From NCBI GenBank assembly GCA_018806915.1, contig JAGKQI010000094.1, positions 310,001 to 374,000 of the forward strand: a stretch of DNA of 64,000 nt, read 5' to 3'. The notes below the pieces were generated by a model that worked only from the letters and a program-made list of their open reading frames with translations, searched no databases and had not been told where the DNA came from. The stretch comes from Phytophthora colocasiae (Eukaryota; Oomycota; Peronosporomycetes; Peronosporales; Peronosporaceae). The position numbers were made by a program, and so were the translations under genes. Shown piece by piece: positions 55,134-64,000 of this stretch (positions are counted from its first letter, which is position 1; every line of letters starts with the position of its first letter).

Positions 55134-55557
55134 CAGAGGCCATTGAGAAGGTTATCATTAGTGGGCTATATTTGTAATTTTGGCATTCCTGAGAGCAGTC
55201 TAGATCATAGGGATAGGCTACACCATCCAGTACTACATCATGCACATCCTTCTTGCCCGCTTTCCAGAGAGATACTGTAGTAGACCTTTTGACCAGAAAC
55301 ACAGCAGCCAGCGAGTTCCTTTGCCCTCAACTTAACAACTTGCAAAAATAGTACTTCGGCTGGTAGCTTCCACAAGATGGTCGAATTTCGAACTTTCTAG
55401 AGCTAATGTACATGTCCTCGGTCTACTAGACTTTTGGATGGCTACAAGAGGTTCCTCGCTCCTTTAGAAACAACGACCTGGATTCGGTGGATGATCGGTC
55501 GGTTCCGAATTCACTTCGCAATTACCAAGCTCTACAAACTCCCAGCCCGTTCGCCAA

Positions 55558-56865
55558 AATGCCCACCCGCAACCCTCGCTCCACTCGTGCAGCCGAGCAA
55601 GAACACCGCCAAGAGCGCTCGAAATGCTCGCATCTCGCGAAATTGAGCGGCGTGATCTACTAAATGGCTACTCTCGCCAAGTCACCGAGTCCGAAGACAT
55701 TGCGCCTGAATCCCCGTGTCCAATTTTCGAGGGTTGGTTTGCTGATGGCGGCGCCGATGGCATCAGAAGGCTGACCAACTTCGCGCCACGCGAAATCAAT
55801 CTACTCTGGTCGACGCTGCGATCGCATGTGGCTCGCTACTGGAACGTAGGAAGAGGACGTCGCTCCCAGTTCTCGGGAAAAGACGTCTTCTTTATGATGC
55901 TAGCTGTACTTAAGCACGGTGGTACTTGGGATATGAACGCCCATGTGTTCCACATCAAGACCCCCACTTTTATCAAGACGATTACATCGTTTTTGAAGGT
56001 GCTATCCCCTCGTATTCACGACGACTGGGTGGTGGGCAAAGCGGAGGAGACTACGATGCGAAAGCTAGTGACGTCTGGGAACACATTTCGTCACTATCCA
56101 TGCGCCCTTTACGCAACGGATGTAACGTTCCAGCAGGCGAATCGGCCCGCTGGAAACATGGCCGAAGCCATGCCCTACTACAGCGCAAAGCACAAGCTCT
56201 ACGGGCTGAAAGTCGAGGTCTCCGTTAACCCACGCGGCTTTGCAATTCATTGCAGCCAGCATGAGCGTGGCAACACACCGGACATCACAATCTTTCGCAA
56301 CAATATGGAGTTCCACTCCGCCAGACGCCTCAAGGCACAGGCCGACCATCAGCTTCAAGACGACGGCCCGTTGCTGGCAGAATTTCCTGATGAATGGGCG
56401 GTACTGGCCGACAAAGGCTATCAAGGCCTTGCCGATCACCTACGCTGCATCCACCCTGCCAAAGGTGCCCATCTGCCGCTATCAGTACAGCGGTGCAACG
56501 AGAACATCTCTAGTGACCGAGTTCTCGTTGAGAACTTTTTCGGCCGCCATTGCAGTTTGTGGCGTGTAGTGGCGGAGAAATATCGCTGGAATGAGGATCT
56601 GTACGACGACATTTTTCAGATTTGCGCGAGCTTGACCAACTTTCACATCGAGAAAAATCAGCTTCGCGATGCTAACGGCGAGCAATACGCTCAGCGGGAG
56701 AACAGGCTCCTCGCGATCGGGAACGACATCAAGAAGAAGCGCCGACTTTCTCAAGAGAAGTACCGCAGCCGCAAGAAACTGCGCTATCGTATGATGCTCG
56801 ACGATCTCCCCGGACACGACGAGTTTAGTAGCGACTGTGACGAAACTCAACTCTCGAGTCACTGA
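55558..56865 (+). CDS. Harbinger/HARBI1-like DDE transposase (DDE_Tnp_4 type)
   Basis: The long frame is 55624-56865 (413 codons). Its catalytic acids are at D166 (YATDVTFQQ), D263 (LADKGYQG) and E303 (LVENFFGR), with a D-E spacing of 39 as expected for this superfamily. PYYSAKHKLYGLKVEV matches the usual block after the first Asp. An upstream ATG at 55558 (MPTRNPRSTRAAEQEHRQER) is one base out of frame with it, which suggests the true N-terminus was lost by an indel near 55632. I did not find its terminal inverted repeats. It may be a domesticated or stranded transposase. Confidence 0.8.
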   Translation, partial: NAHPQPSLHSCSRARTPPRALEMLASREIERRDLLNGYSRQVTESEDIAPESPCPIFEGWFADGGADGIRRLTNFAPREINLLWSTLRSHVARYWNVGRGRRSQFSGKDVFFMMLAVLKHGGTWDMNAHVFHIKTPTFIKTITSFLKVLSPRIHDDWVVGKAEETTMRKLVTSGNTFRHYPCALYATDVTFQQANRPAGNMAEAMPYYSAKHKLYGLKVEVSVNPRGFAIHCSQHERGNTPDITIFRNNMEFHSARRLKAQADHQLQDDGPLLAEFPDEWAVLADKGYQGLADHLRCIHPAKGAHLPLSVQRCNENISSDRVLVENFFGRHCSLWRVVAEKYRWNEDLYDDIFQICASLTNFHIEKNQLRDANGEQYAQRENRLLAIGNDIKKKRRLSQEKYRSRKKLRYRMMLDDLPGHDEFSSDCDETQLSSH

Positions 56866-57118
56866 TCGAACATTGAGCTGTTTATAGAGAACCTGATTCT
56901 GTAGGAAGTGACTGCGTAGTTAACGATCTTGAACATCTCTTTAAAGAATTGCTGCCCATTATATTGTGCTGAAGCAATTCCAGCGGGCTGGATTACTCAC
57001 CTGTTACTTTACAACTGGTTAAGCGATCTAGTACATGTACAGGTACAGTCCTGCACCTCTAATTCGGCACCGATGTCACAGCATAACCTGTACGACCTAA
57101 TGGCGGTCCAGACCCAGG

Positions 57119-57406
57119 GTGATGGACGGTGATGGGCGGGTAGGACGCAATGAACTGATTTATGAGGTTTTATTGTGGTGGTCGACGTTCACCATTCGAG
57201 CGGGAATTCTGTCGCTGCAAATACTTGCAGTGCAGGCATCACTTTTGATTCGCACCACACAGCAAAATGACAAACCTATAGACTTGTACTCTGCCATGAA
57301 ATACTGCGCCAACGGATGGCAAAAAGTTAGTGCCGAGGCCATTCGGAACTGCTGGTACCGAACTGGTATCGTGTCGAAAATGGATGTTCGCTTCATCCTT
57401 AGCTAA
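57119..57406 (+). pseudogene. pogo/Tigger transposase C-terminal fragment
   Basis: DKPIDLYSAMKYCANGWQK followed by SAEAIRNCWYRTGIVS is the typical end of DDE_1 transposases (W..V...TI.NCW...GI). The catalytic core is absent. Confidence 0.6.
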
Positions 57407-57456
57407 TTAACCAAATCAGTACATTTTGTGTTGAGTCGGGTGCCTGAACACATGTA

Positions 57457-58542
57457 CACTCAGCGACAAATTATTCCGGCCACCCCTACTTTTGGCCGCT
57501 ACTCAGTCAATTTTTAGCGTATCGGGTTGCCGTTTGAATATGATCTGTCTGATGTACGACAGAGCCCAGGACTTGTGTTAACAATCGCAGTTTTGCGGTT
57601 TGAAGCATACCTCACATACCGTACAACAAACTAAACAGCACATCCGTCCCAACTTCCGGCCACCTGTCACCATACAAAAATTCATATATATGTATCACAA
57701 TGATAGCTGTATTTGTGTATTAGTAGTGAGTTTTCGCTCCTTTCTTCTCGATCACCTCGATGCAGCGTCGCGTCATGGACTCAATGAGCTTCTCAAGTGT
57801 CGACACTTCAATAGTCCCAAGCATCTAAAACCGCTGCTGTTAGTTCCGGCACAGATCCATACTGGCGTCCATTGGGATAAACTTTCCGAGCCATCAGTGC
57901 CCACAAGTTTTCTATCGGGCTTAGATCGGGGGATCGTGCAGGCCAATCGAGCCCTGCTCGTCGAAGAAGTCTCTAAATCATTACCGAACCCCCTCCATTC
58001 TGTCGTATGACCGTCGCTCATGCGGGTCGACGCACGTCATGCCAGTAGTGTTGCGTTCCATCAGGCCTGAGCGTGCGCTCGATAGCGTCACGAGAACGCT
58101 TAGCTTCTTTCGCAATTGTCCGAATAGTAGTCCGCCTTCTCTCAATCCGCAAATGCTCCCACGCTCTTCATCTCTCAGCCACAGTGCCATACCACGGCCA
58201 AATTGCAAACTGTCCTCAGCACCAAGCTGCCACGCGCTCCCTACCGGCGGTGGCACCGCCGCTGTGGACGGTTGGACGAACAAAATCACAAATACAGCTA
58301 TCATTGTGATACAACTATATGACATTTTGTATGGTGACAGGTGGCCGGAAGTTGGGACGGATGTGCTGTTTAGTTTATTGTATGTGAGGTATGCTTCAAA
58401 CCGCAAAACTGCGATTGTTAACACAAGTCCTGGGCTCTGTCGTACATCAGACAGATCATATTCAAACGGCAACCCGATACGCTAAAAATTGACTGAGTAG
58501 CGGCCAAAAGTAGGGGTGGCCGGAATAATTTGTCGCTGAGTG
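57457..58542 (-). mobile_element. Tc1/mariner element with long terminal inverted repeats
   Basis: This 1086-bp element has TIRs of about 260 bp (57457-57717 and 58287-58542, roughly 95% alike, beginning CACTCAGCGACAAATTATTC) and a TA target duplication (57455-57456, 58543-58544). It is inserted in the pogo-like element. Confidence 0.92.
57720..58280 (-). pseudogene. Tc1/mariner transposase relic
   Basis: On the minus strand DWPARSPDLSPIENLWALMA marks the C-terminal catalytic region (E of ENLW), followed by CIEVIEKKGAKTHY and stop. Upstream pieces QHYWHDVRRP and QNGGGSVMI are separated by stops and frame changes. The N-terminal DNA-binding part is missing. Confidence 0.85.
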
Positions 58543-58599
58543 TAATAAGCCTTGCATCTTGATATGTCCCACTCTGCCGAATTAGAGGTGCAGGACTGT

Positions 58600-59065
58600 A
58601 CATATGTTTGGCTTCAACACCAGACCCCAGCATGACCTGTATAAATGTATCCTCAGTGGCATCTCTGAATAGAACACACCCAAAAGCACCTGATAGTCTT
58701 TCAGCAACCTGCAACTCAACTGTCCCTGCATGAAACACCCTTCAGGCACCACAAGTCGACGCAGACGACGCAACCAAAAGACGATTTCTGGACTAAAATA
58801 CGACCATGGCTTTGATTTGAGGCAATACCGACCACGACTCCGCCCACAGCTTTCCATCCGCCGGAGCAGATCTACCGTTGCAGCACAAGTCCTGTACGCG
58901 TCGCCACGCCTGTCACCAAAGAATCCTCGGTCATCGTTGTGTGACATCGTCATCAGACCGTTCGCTAACCACCTCCAGCTATTACTACCCACTCAAAAGG
59001 TACAGAAGCTTCGAAGCCAGCCAAAGAAGGCCCCGCAGACCGCCGCTGATGCTGCTACAGCCAAG
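58600..59065. other. gene-poor stretch with a possible decayed coding segment
   Basis: On the minus strand a protein-like segment reads VELQVAERLSGAFGCVLF and then VMLGSGVEAKHMY (about 58600-58740), without a start and with stops nearby. A second open frame (58582-58992) overlaps it. I recognise neither and treat the stretch as a relic or the far end of the eL42 3' region. Confidence 0.25.
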
Positions 59066-59380
59066 TTAGTACTGGTGGCCGGCCGATTTCTTCTTCTCAC
59101 CGAGCTCGAAGTGCTTGGTACGCTTCATGGGCAGCTGCTTCTTGGTCTTGCACTCCTTGCACTCCATACGCAGGGTGATCTTCTTGGTGGTCTTCGCCTT
59201 CTTGTGGAACACGGGCTTGGTCTGACCACCGAAACCCTTCTGCTTGTCGTTATAACGACGAGCACCCTGGGCGTACTTGGAAGCCTTACCGGCCTTGTAC
59301 TGGGTGATCTTGTGCACCGTGTGCTTCTGGCACTTCTTGTCCTTGCAGAAAGTGCGGCGTTCCTTCGGCATGTTCACCAT
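59066..59380 (-). CDS. RPL36A: 60S ribosomal protein eL42 (L36a/L44)
   Basis: The 104-residue product starts [12 protein letters not shown]; the ATG at 59380 is in a CAACCATGG context. It matches the eukaryotic L44e family over its whole length: [57 protein letters not shown]. The cysteines near residues 12-17 and in ECKEC form the zinc site. It is part of the large ribosomal subunit near the E site. The length is typical of the family (about 105). An in-frame extension to 59413 is disregarded because family conservation begins at MVN. Confidence 0.97.
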   Translation of the reverse strand: MVNMPKERRTFCKDKKCQKHTVHKITQYKAGKASKYAQGARRYNDKQKGFGGQTKPVFHKKAKTTKKITLRMECKECKTKKQLPMKRTKHFELGEKKKSAGHQY

Positions 59381-60508
59381 GGTTGCTGAGGTCTGTCCGG
59401 TTACAATGGTCACATGTTAGTATTGCGTTTTTAACCCTGGAAGCCTCCATTTAGCTGCCATATCGCATCGCCTACCTGTCTTCTAGTCCGATTTCAGAAA
59501 TTACCAGCCAAAGCTAAAAGCCGCAGCTGTGGAGCCCCCCGACAGCCAGTGGTTGGCTGCAAGGCTCCCTCGTGTGGTGTACACGAGTTAATGTGGTTGT
59601 ACATGAATACGTAATTACAAGTATGTCTTTCTTTTTTTACAAACGACATTCGAACGACATTCTGTAGGTTTCTCATGAAAACGATGGGATTGGTTGATAT
59701 TGTGTATTATAAAGGTGGTGGATGGAATGATGACATCACTTGATAACGGAATCAACAAGAAGAATGGTCTGATCATACCGATACGCTTGTCGGGCTTCAA
59801 CTTGTTGGGCTTTGTTGCTCGCAGCGCTTGACATGTTGTTACATGTAGTGACAACACGACTGAAAGTTGATCGAAGTAATGCTTCGGTGAAGACGCAGTT
59901 AAGCGATTTTGACGATTTTGTCAGGTCGATCGCTCTGTATTTTGTGCTCGAACACCGGCCGATTCAAATCTTCAGGTAACCTCTTCGACTCGTCGCGCTG
60001 CAATCGTGCAACCTGCAACGGGTTTCCTGGTGTGCAGGACCATCAACAACAACAACAGTCCAACGCGACGTTCTCGTCCAATGTTACGTGCCATCAACAG
60101 GAATTAAATGGAGTACAGCAATGCGGTTGGTTTCCGTCGTGGTAAAAGAAGAGAGAAGCGAGTGAAAGATGGCAATCTGATGGGTCAAGTCAGTGCAAGT
60201 CCGCCCTATAGGCGTACAGAAAAGCTCTAAAATTTAAATCGATCTAATTCGCTGAAAATCGTTTTGTAACCCAACCCCTCGACTAAAAATAGCAGTTCCG
60301 AACCGCAAGCTACTACTGTAGTATTCTGCAAGCACAGAGCAGCTCTGGACGGCGTCTCTGTCCTCTTCGGCAGCTTGTAGCTCTCCGCACAGACGCCCTC
60401 GTCCGCTGTCGTCACTTTCATCTTCTCCCCAGTAGTCTCCCCTGCAATTCCATCCCTCTTTCGCCTCTGAACTCCCACTGCAACGTTCAGGATCCAGTCC
60501 GGGACGAT
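59381..60508. other. intergenic region between divergent genes
   Basis: This 1.1-kb region separates the minus-strand eL42 gene and the plus-strand hydrolase gene and should hold both promoters. I see no convincing coding frame, RNA gene or repeat in it. Confidence 0.5.
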
Positions 60509-62336
60509 ATGGGCAACTCCGAGTCTCGAGAAGCTTCGTCCTCTGACTCGAGCAATTCGCGACCAGTACGACGCTCGCTGCCCCCACAGTCAAGCGTAGA
60601 CTCATCGGATATGGTTGGGATCCGCGATGAAAGGCGCTCTGCGTCCATGCCAAACGAACGGGAAGCCGCTGCTACGAACCGACGCCACGTGGTAAGGCCC
60701 AGACGTTCTCGACGGCATCGTCGAAGCTCTAGCAGTAGCAGTAGCAGTGACAATCGACTGCAGCGTGAACGAGGTGGTATCGAGCGGGGTCAGGAGGCAA
60801 CAGAAGAAGCTTCGTCGCAACTCAGCTATTGGTACTTGATCAAACATGGATACACGGAATTGGTGCATCTGATCATCCGACCGCCACGCACAGATTATGA
60901 CCAAGAAGATCTAGGACCGGACGAGTTTAACTTCGCAGGACGAGCTTTTGTTCGAGAGGACTTTACTGTTGTGAACGATCGCAGACAGAAACTTGTTTGT
61001 TCTCATTGGCGACAGGCGACACCGTCTACGACGCAGGCGATGCCCTGTGTGGTGTACTTGCATGGTAATTCTTCGTGTCGGTTAGAGGCTTTGGGTGTGC
61101 TAAGGACGTGTTTGGCGGCTGGACTCTCGGTTGCTGCATTTGATACGGCGGGCTGTGGTAAATCGGACGGAGAGTACATTTCGTTGGGATATTACGAACG
61201 TGACGACTTGAGAGATGTTGTCACGTATCTTCGAGATAAAAAGAATATTGGAGCTGTAGCATTATGGGGGAGAAGTATGGGTGCAGCGACAGCGTTGCTT
61301 CATGCGGATAGGGACCCTTCCATTGCTGGAATTGTCGTGGATAGCGCGTTTGCTAGTTTGGAGCAGCTTGTGGAAGAAGTGGTGGAGCGTGGTCGACAGG
61401 AAGGATTGACGCTACCAGGGTTTCTGGTGAAGATTGTACTGAAGTTTATCCGCTCATCCGTGAAGAAGCGAGCACATTTTGACTTACGACGTCTGGCTCC
61501 GATAGACCACGCTCCCGTGTCGTTTGTGCCGGCGTTATTTGTTGCTGCGGAGCACGATTCGTTCGTTGCACCACACCACAGTGACCAGATTTTTGCTGCG
61601 TACGGTGGGGACAAAAACTTGGTAAAAGTCGATGGAGACCACAACAGTTCACGCCCGCAGTTTTTACTCGACTCGGCAGCAATTTTTCTCCAGACAGCGT
61701 TGCAAGTTGATGCAGCGGCTACTGCACAGCCCAGTGGTTTCGCTAATGGTATTACTGGTGGAGGAGGTCGCGTGCCATGGGAAGGTGCTATGGGTCGCAC
61801 TTCTTCGCTCTCGATGTGCTCGTCGCCTGCGTCTTCTTACCGCATGACTCATGATGCGCGATACTCAGGCAAGAATTCAATGCTGGTACCGATGGAGCCG
61901 TGGTCCTGCCCATCTTGCACTTTTGTGAACCGACCGTTGTCCATGCAGGTAAGACATCTGAAGAGATTTTGATTCTTTTTTGTTTGATTGTCGAATTAAC
62001 ACGTTTGTTTCTGTTTATCAGTGCGAGATGTGCCGGAACATCTATCTGCCTGACGATGACGACGATAAAGAAGATGCTGGAGATGAGGAAGATGATGCTT
62101 TATCAGGCGATGCCGCACGAAGACGCGCCTTGACTACTGGAGGTGTTCGACCCCCTCCCGCCCCAGCACAGTACAGAGGGACTTCCCGAAGGCGAACTCT
62201 GGGGGTTGCTTCGCCAAGTCCCTCCTTCGTGTCATCGACATCAGCTCAGCACCCTGCACATTCGGAGCGATCAGTAGGCGTGGTGACAATCACTACAGCA
62301 GCCACGTCACTATCTTCACGGTCGTTGTCGCCGTAG
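60509..62336 (+). CDS. alpha/beta hydrolase with N-terminal myristoylation-type motif and RanBP2-type zinc finger (584 aa)
   Basis: Exon 1 is 60509-61948 (480 codons), the intron is 61949-62021 (GTAAGA...TTATCAG, 73 bp, phase 0), and exon 2 is 62022-62336. The N-terminus MGNSES fits N-myristoylation. A Ser/Arg-rich disordered segment follows, then an alpha/beta hydrolase of the S9/BAAT-ABHD type. It has an oxyanion HGN (YLHGNSSC), nucleophile S256 (WGRSMGAA), D350 (AEHDSF) and H378 (DGDHNS). A zinc finger follows: WSCPSCTFVN is at the end of exon 1 and CEMCRNIY at the start of exon 2, so only the spliced product has all four cysteines. Exon 2 adds an acidic and Ser/Pro-rich tail. The likely role is a membrane-attached serine hydrolase or thioesterase that binds ubiquitin or RNA through the finger; the substrate is unknown. 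Confidence 0.85.
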
Positions 62337-62604
62337 ACCATAGAACAAGGCTAGTATTTCAGGTTTGTTCGCGTTTTTGAATAGTTAGCCACCACCAAGC
62401 AAGTCTCGAGCGACAGAGAAGTTGGTGAGGGTCCCAGGACAGTGGAAAATTGAATGTTGCTGCGTGGATTTTATACATATCGATCATGATACGCATTTGA
62501 GCTAACATCAAGCGTCGGCGAAGCACATTTGCAAGACATCACGATAAAATAGCATTAGGACAAAACTAGGAACACTGTAGAAGCTGACACTATGTACGAA
62601 GAAG

Positions 62605-62610
62605 AATAAA
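62605..62610 (+). terminator. AATAAA polyadenylation-like signal
   Basis: AATAAA lies 269 bp after the hydrolase stop, in the short gap between convergent genes. Confidence 0.3.
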
Positions 62611-62627
62611 GCTAACCCTGTCGAAGA

Positions 62628-63719
62628 TCACTTTCTCCTCATGAGGAAGAAGTAGCTGCCGTTAAATAGGACCCAAGCGCCCACAACATAGGCGTAGGAA
62701 GGTGTCAACTCGGTCGTCGTGGCGGTTGAAGACGCGTGAGGGCCAATTCCGCTCCCGGTGAAGCCGACAGAGTCACTCGAGTTGAAATCACTGCCTGACA
62801 GGAAATCGTCTCCAACGCTAGCAGAAGTGCTTGCACTGCTTGAGCCGCTGGAAGGGCCGGAGGCACTGGATGAGCTCGAGCTGGCTGACCTGGCACTCCC
62901 GCTGGAGCTTCCTGGAGGCTCCACAGCCGCACTGAGCTCTGGACTATCGCCCGACCCCATTAAGCTGAAATCTTCCTGGACTGTCAAGTGTCTTGCAACC
63001 ATGACAGGTGATCCAACCTCATTCAGGACATCTTCCTTGGCGTTCAACAAGTTGGAAAGCTGGTTCAGCTCGTAAAATTCTCGGAACAAGCTCGCGTTCG
63101 GCGCTACAACCGCTCCACTCACACTAGTCACCAAGTCTTCCCTTATCCGTAGCAACGTCTCCGCCATAGATCGAAAACTCATCTGTGATCCTCGATACCT
63201 GCATTCCGGAAGCCACGTCGCCTCCGCAGCTAAAGTCAGCCACGCAGCACAAGCTTCAGACCTGCACAACCTCGTTGTTTGTTCCTGTGACGGCATCGCT
63301 ATCTCCCCCGACAACTCCAGAAGCTCCTTGACGTCATAATCAGCTGCTTCCCGCCTGCAAGAGCTCAATACATCGTCATCTAGGAGTTCGCTGTCCACAC
63401 GGGTGTTGACGACTTCTGAACACTGGTTGGCATCACCAAGCTGCGCTATTGCGCTTCTTACATCTCCCCGCTGGCCCCACCACACCAGTAGATGTGAACC
63501 TGCCACGTACGCACGCTCTGGTGCCTGCTGGTGCTGATAAATGATAGGTTCTTGAGCATTTGTGCCCGTCACGAAGGAATTTACCAAGACGACTAATATC
63601 GTCGCTACCAAGACGAACTTGGCGCTGCAACCTGCACGATGCCGTTTGCAAACACCTCCACTGCTATTTCTCCGGAACTGTGGCCATCTTACGACGTTCT
63701 GACGCCGAGAACGCGCCAT
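62628..63719 (-). CDS. elicitin-like secreted or membrane-anchored protein (363 aa)
   Basis: A basic N-terminus precedes a hydrophobic segment near residues 33-53 (KFVLVATILVVLVNSFVTG), which acts as a signal or signal anchor. Cysteines follow in a C-x20-C-x29-C-x4-C-x15-C pattern. The block LCRSEACAAWLTL...LPEC closely resembles the central C-x4-C-x14-C block of elicitins, but the sixth elicitin cysteine is missing. A long Ser/Gly/Ala-rich, probably O-glycosylated region follows. The C-terminus (YAYVVGAWVLFNGSYFFLM plus RRK) is hydrophobic, compatible with a wall-linked or GPI/transmembrane form. Elicitins bind sterols; whether this protein does is uncertain. It is convergent with the hydrolase gene. 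Confidence 0.55.
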   Translation of the reverse strand: MARSRRQNVVRWPQFRRNSSGGVCKRHRAGCSAKFVLVATILVVLVNSFVTGTNAQEPIIYQHQQAPERAYVAGSHLLVWWGQRGDVRSAIAQLGDANQCSEVVNTRVDSELLDDDVLSSCRREAADYDVKELLELSGEIAMPSQEQTTRLCRSEACAAWLTLAAEATWLPECRYRGSQMSFRSMAETLLRIREDLVTSVSGAVVAPNASLFREFYELNQLSNLLNAKEDVLNEVGSPVMVARHLTVQEDFSLMGSGDSPELSAAVEPPGSSSGSARSASSSSSSASGPSSGSSSASTSASVGDDFLSGSDFNSSDSVGFTGSGIGPHASSTATTTELTPSYAYVVGAWVLFNGSYFFLMRRK

Positions 63720-64000
63720 TTTCCTGGCGGTGGAAGACCTGGACTGGACTGTGTGTTAGAATCGCGATATCTCGGTCAATTCGAAGACTCTGACTGCCGT
63801 AGAGGGGTCAAACGGAAGACAAGAAGCGTGACTATCGACTGGTATGCGTCGGCAGGTGCAGTGTTCAGCTGGTCGTCTAGGAGAGTCCTGAAGAGAGAAC
63901 TGATGAAGAAGCAGGTGATGACGGCCTGTCTGGTCTTTCGTCCGCTTGTCCTTTTCGCACTCGCAATTAGTACATCATCTCTAAAATTCTATATGACAGG
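63720..64000. other. upstream region of the elicitin-like gene
   Basis: No gene supported; likely promoter sequence for the minus-strand gene. Confidence 0.4.

Larger units (their letters stand above)
57046..58598. mobile_element. pogo-like DNA transposon carrying a nested Tc1/mariner element
   Basis: Perfect 24-bp terminal inverted repeats (57046-57069 and 58575-58598, beginning CAGTCCTGCACC) are flanked by TA (57044-57045, 58599-58600). Without the nested element it is about 465 bp and holds only the end of a transposase gene. Confidence 0.85.

Noticed and set aside
57981..58485. Opposing open frames of about 150-163 codons inside the Tc1 element
   Set aside because: They run through the terminal inverted repeats and conflict with the frame of the recognisable transposase relic.
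61300..61800. Minus-strand 166-codon frame opposite the hydrolase
   Set aside because: Shadow of the hydrolase core, which has a full catalytic triad on the plus strand.

Overview
The window looks like nuclear DNA of a plant-pathogenic oomycete, most likely Phytophthora or a close Peronosporales relative. The evidence is RXLR-type secreted effectors built from LWY repeats, an elicitin-like secreted protein, very short (about 60-75 bp) GT-AG introns, an oomycete-style initiator upstream of one gene, and dense Ty3/gypsy, Ty1/copia, Tc1/mariner, pogo and Harbinger-type elements. No translation table, RNA gene or CRISPR feature suggests bacteria.

The main structure is a large tandem duplication. 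Unit A occupies about 3571-31360 and unit B about 35447-53530. Each carries, in order: a putative type II membrane glycosyltransferase gene, a decayed member of a two-exon gene family with a roughly 10-kb minus-strand gypsy element in its intron, further family members, a zinc-finger gene, another family member, and the C-terminal half of an LWY effector. The family has an N-terminal head resembling XRCC4/SAS-6 heads, a short coiled coil and a C1q/TNF-like C-terminus; one member has serine/acidic Nopp140-like repeats in place of the C1q-like part. The two units are nearly identical until the homology ends inside the effector ORFs (about 31360 and 53530). This is the footprint of unequal crossing-over between two effector paralogues, and it makes the effector at 30786-32321 a probable chimera. 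After duplication, unit A gained a copia element in its glycosyltransferase gene, a second gypsy element (20697-30188) in a family gene, and a solo LTR. Unit B keeps the uninterrupted sites and acquired two fold-back palindromes.

The three gypsy copies belong to two related subfamilies. All three carry what looks like a complete -1 ribosomal frameshift signal at the gag/pol boundary: a GGAAAAC heptamer, a 7-nt spacer, and an H-type pseudoknot whose 10-bp stem is kept by two compensatory changes between subfamilies. I consider this the strongest new functional signal in the window.

From about 54.6 kb the sequence leaves the duplication. It holds a possible Helitron terminus, a Harbinger/DDE_Tnp_4 transposase gene, and a pogo-like element with a Tc1/mariner element nested inside it. 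A normal gene-dense stretch follows: ribosomal protein eL42 (minus), an alpha/beta hydrolase with a RanBP2-type zinc finger (plus), and an elicitin-like membrane or GPI-type protein (minus). Functional statements rest on motifs read by eye; no database search was run.
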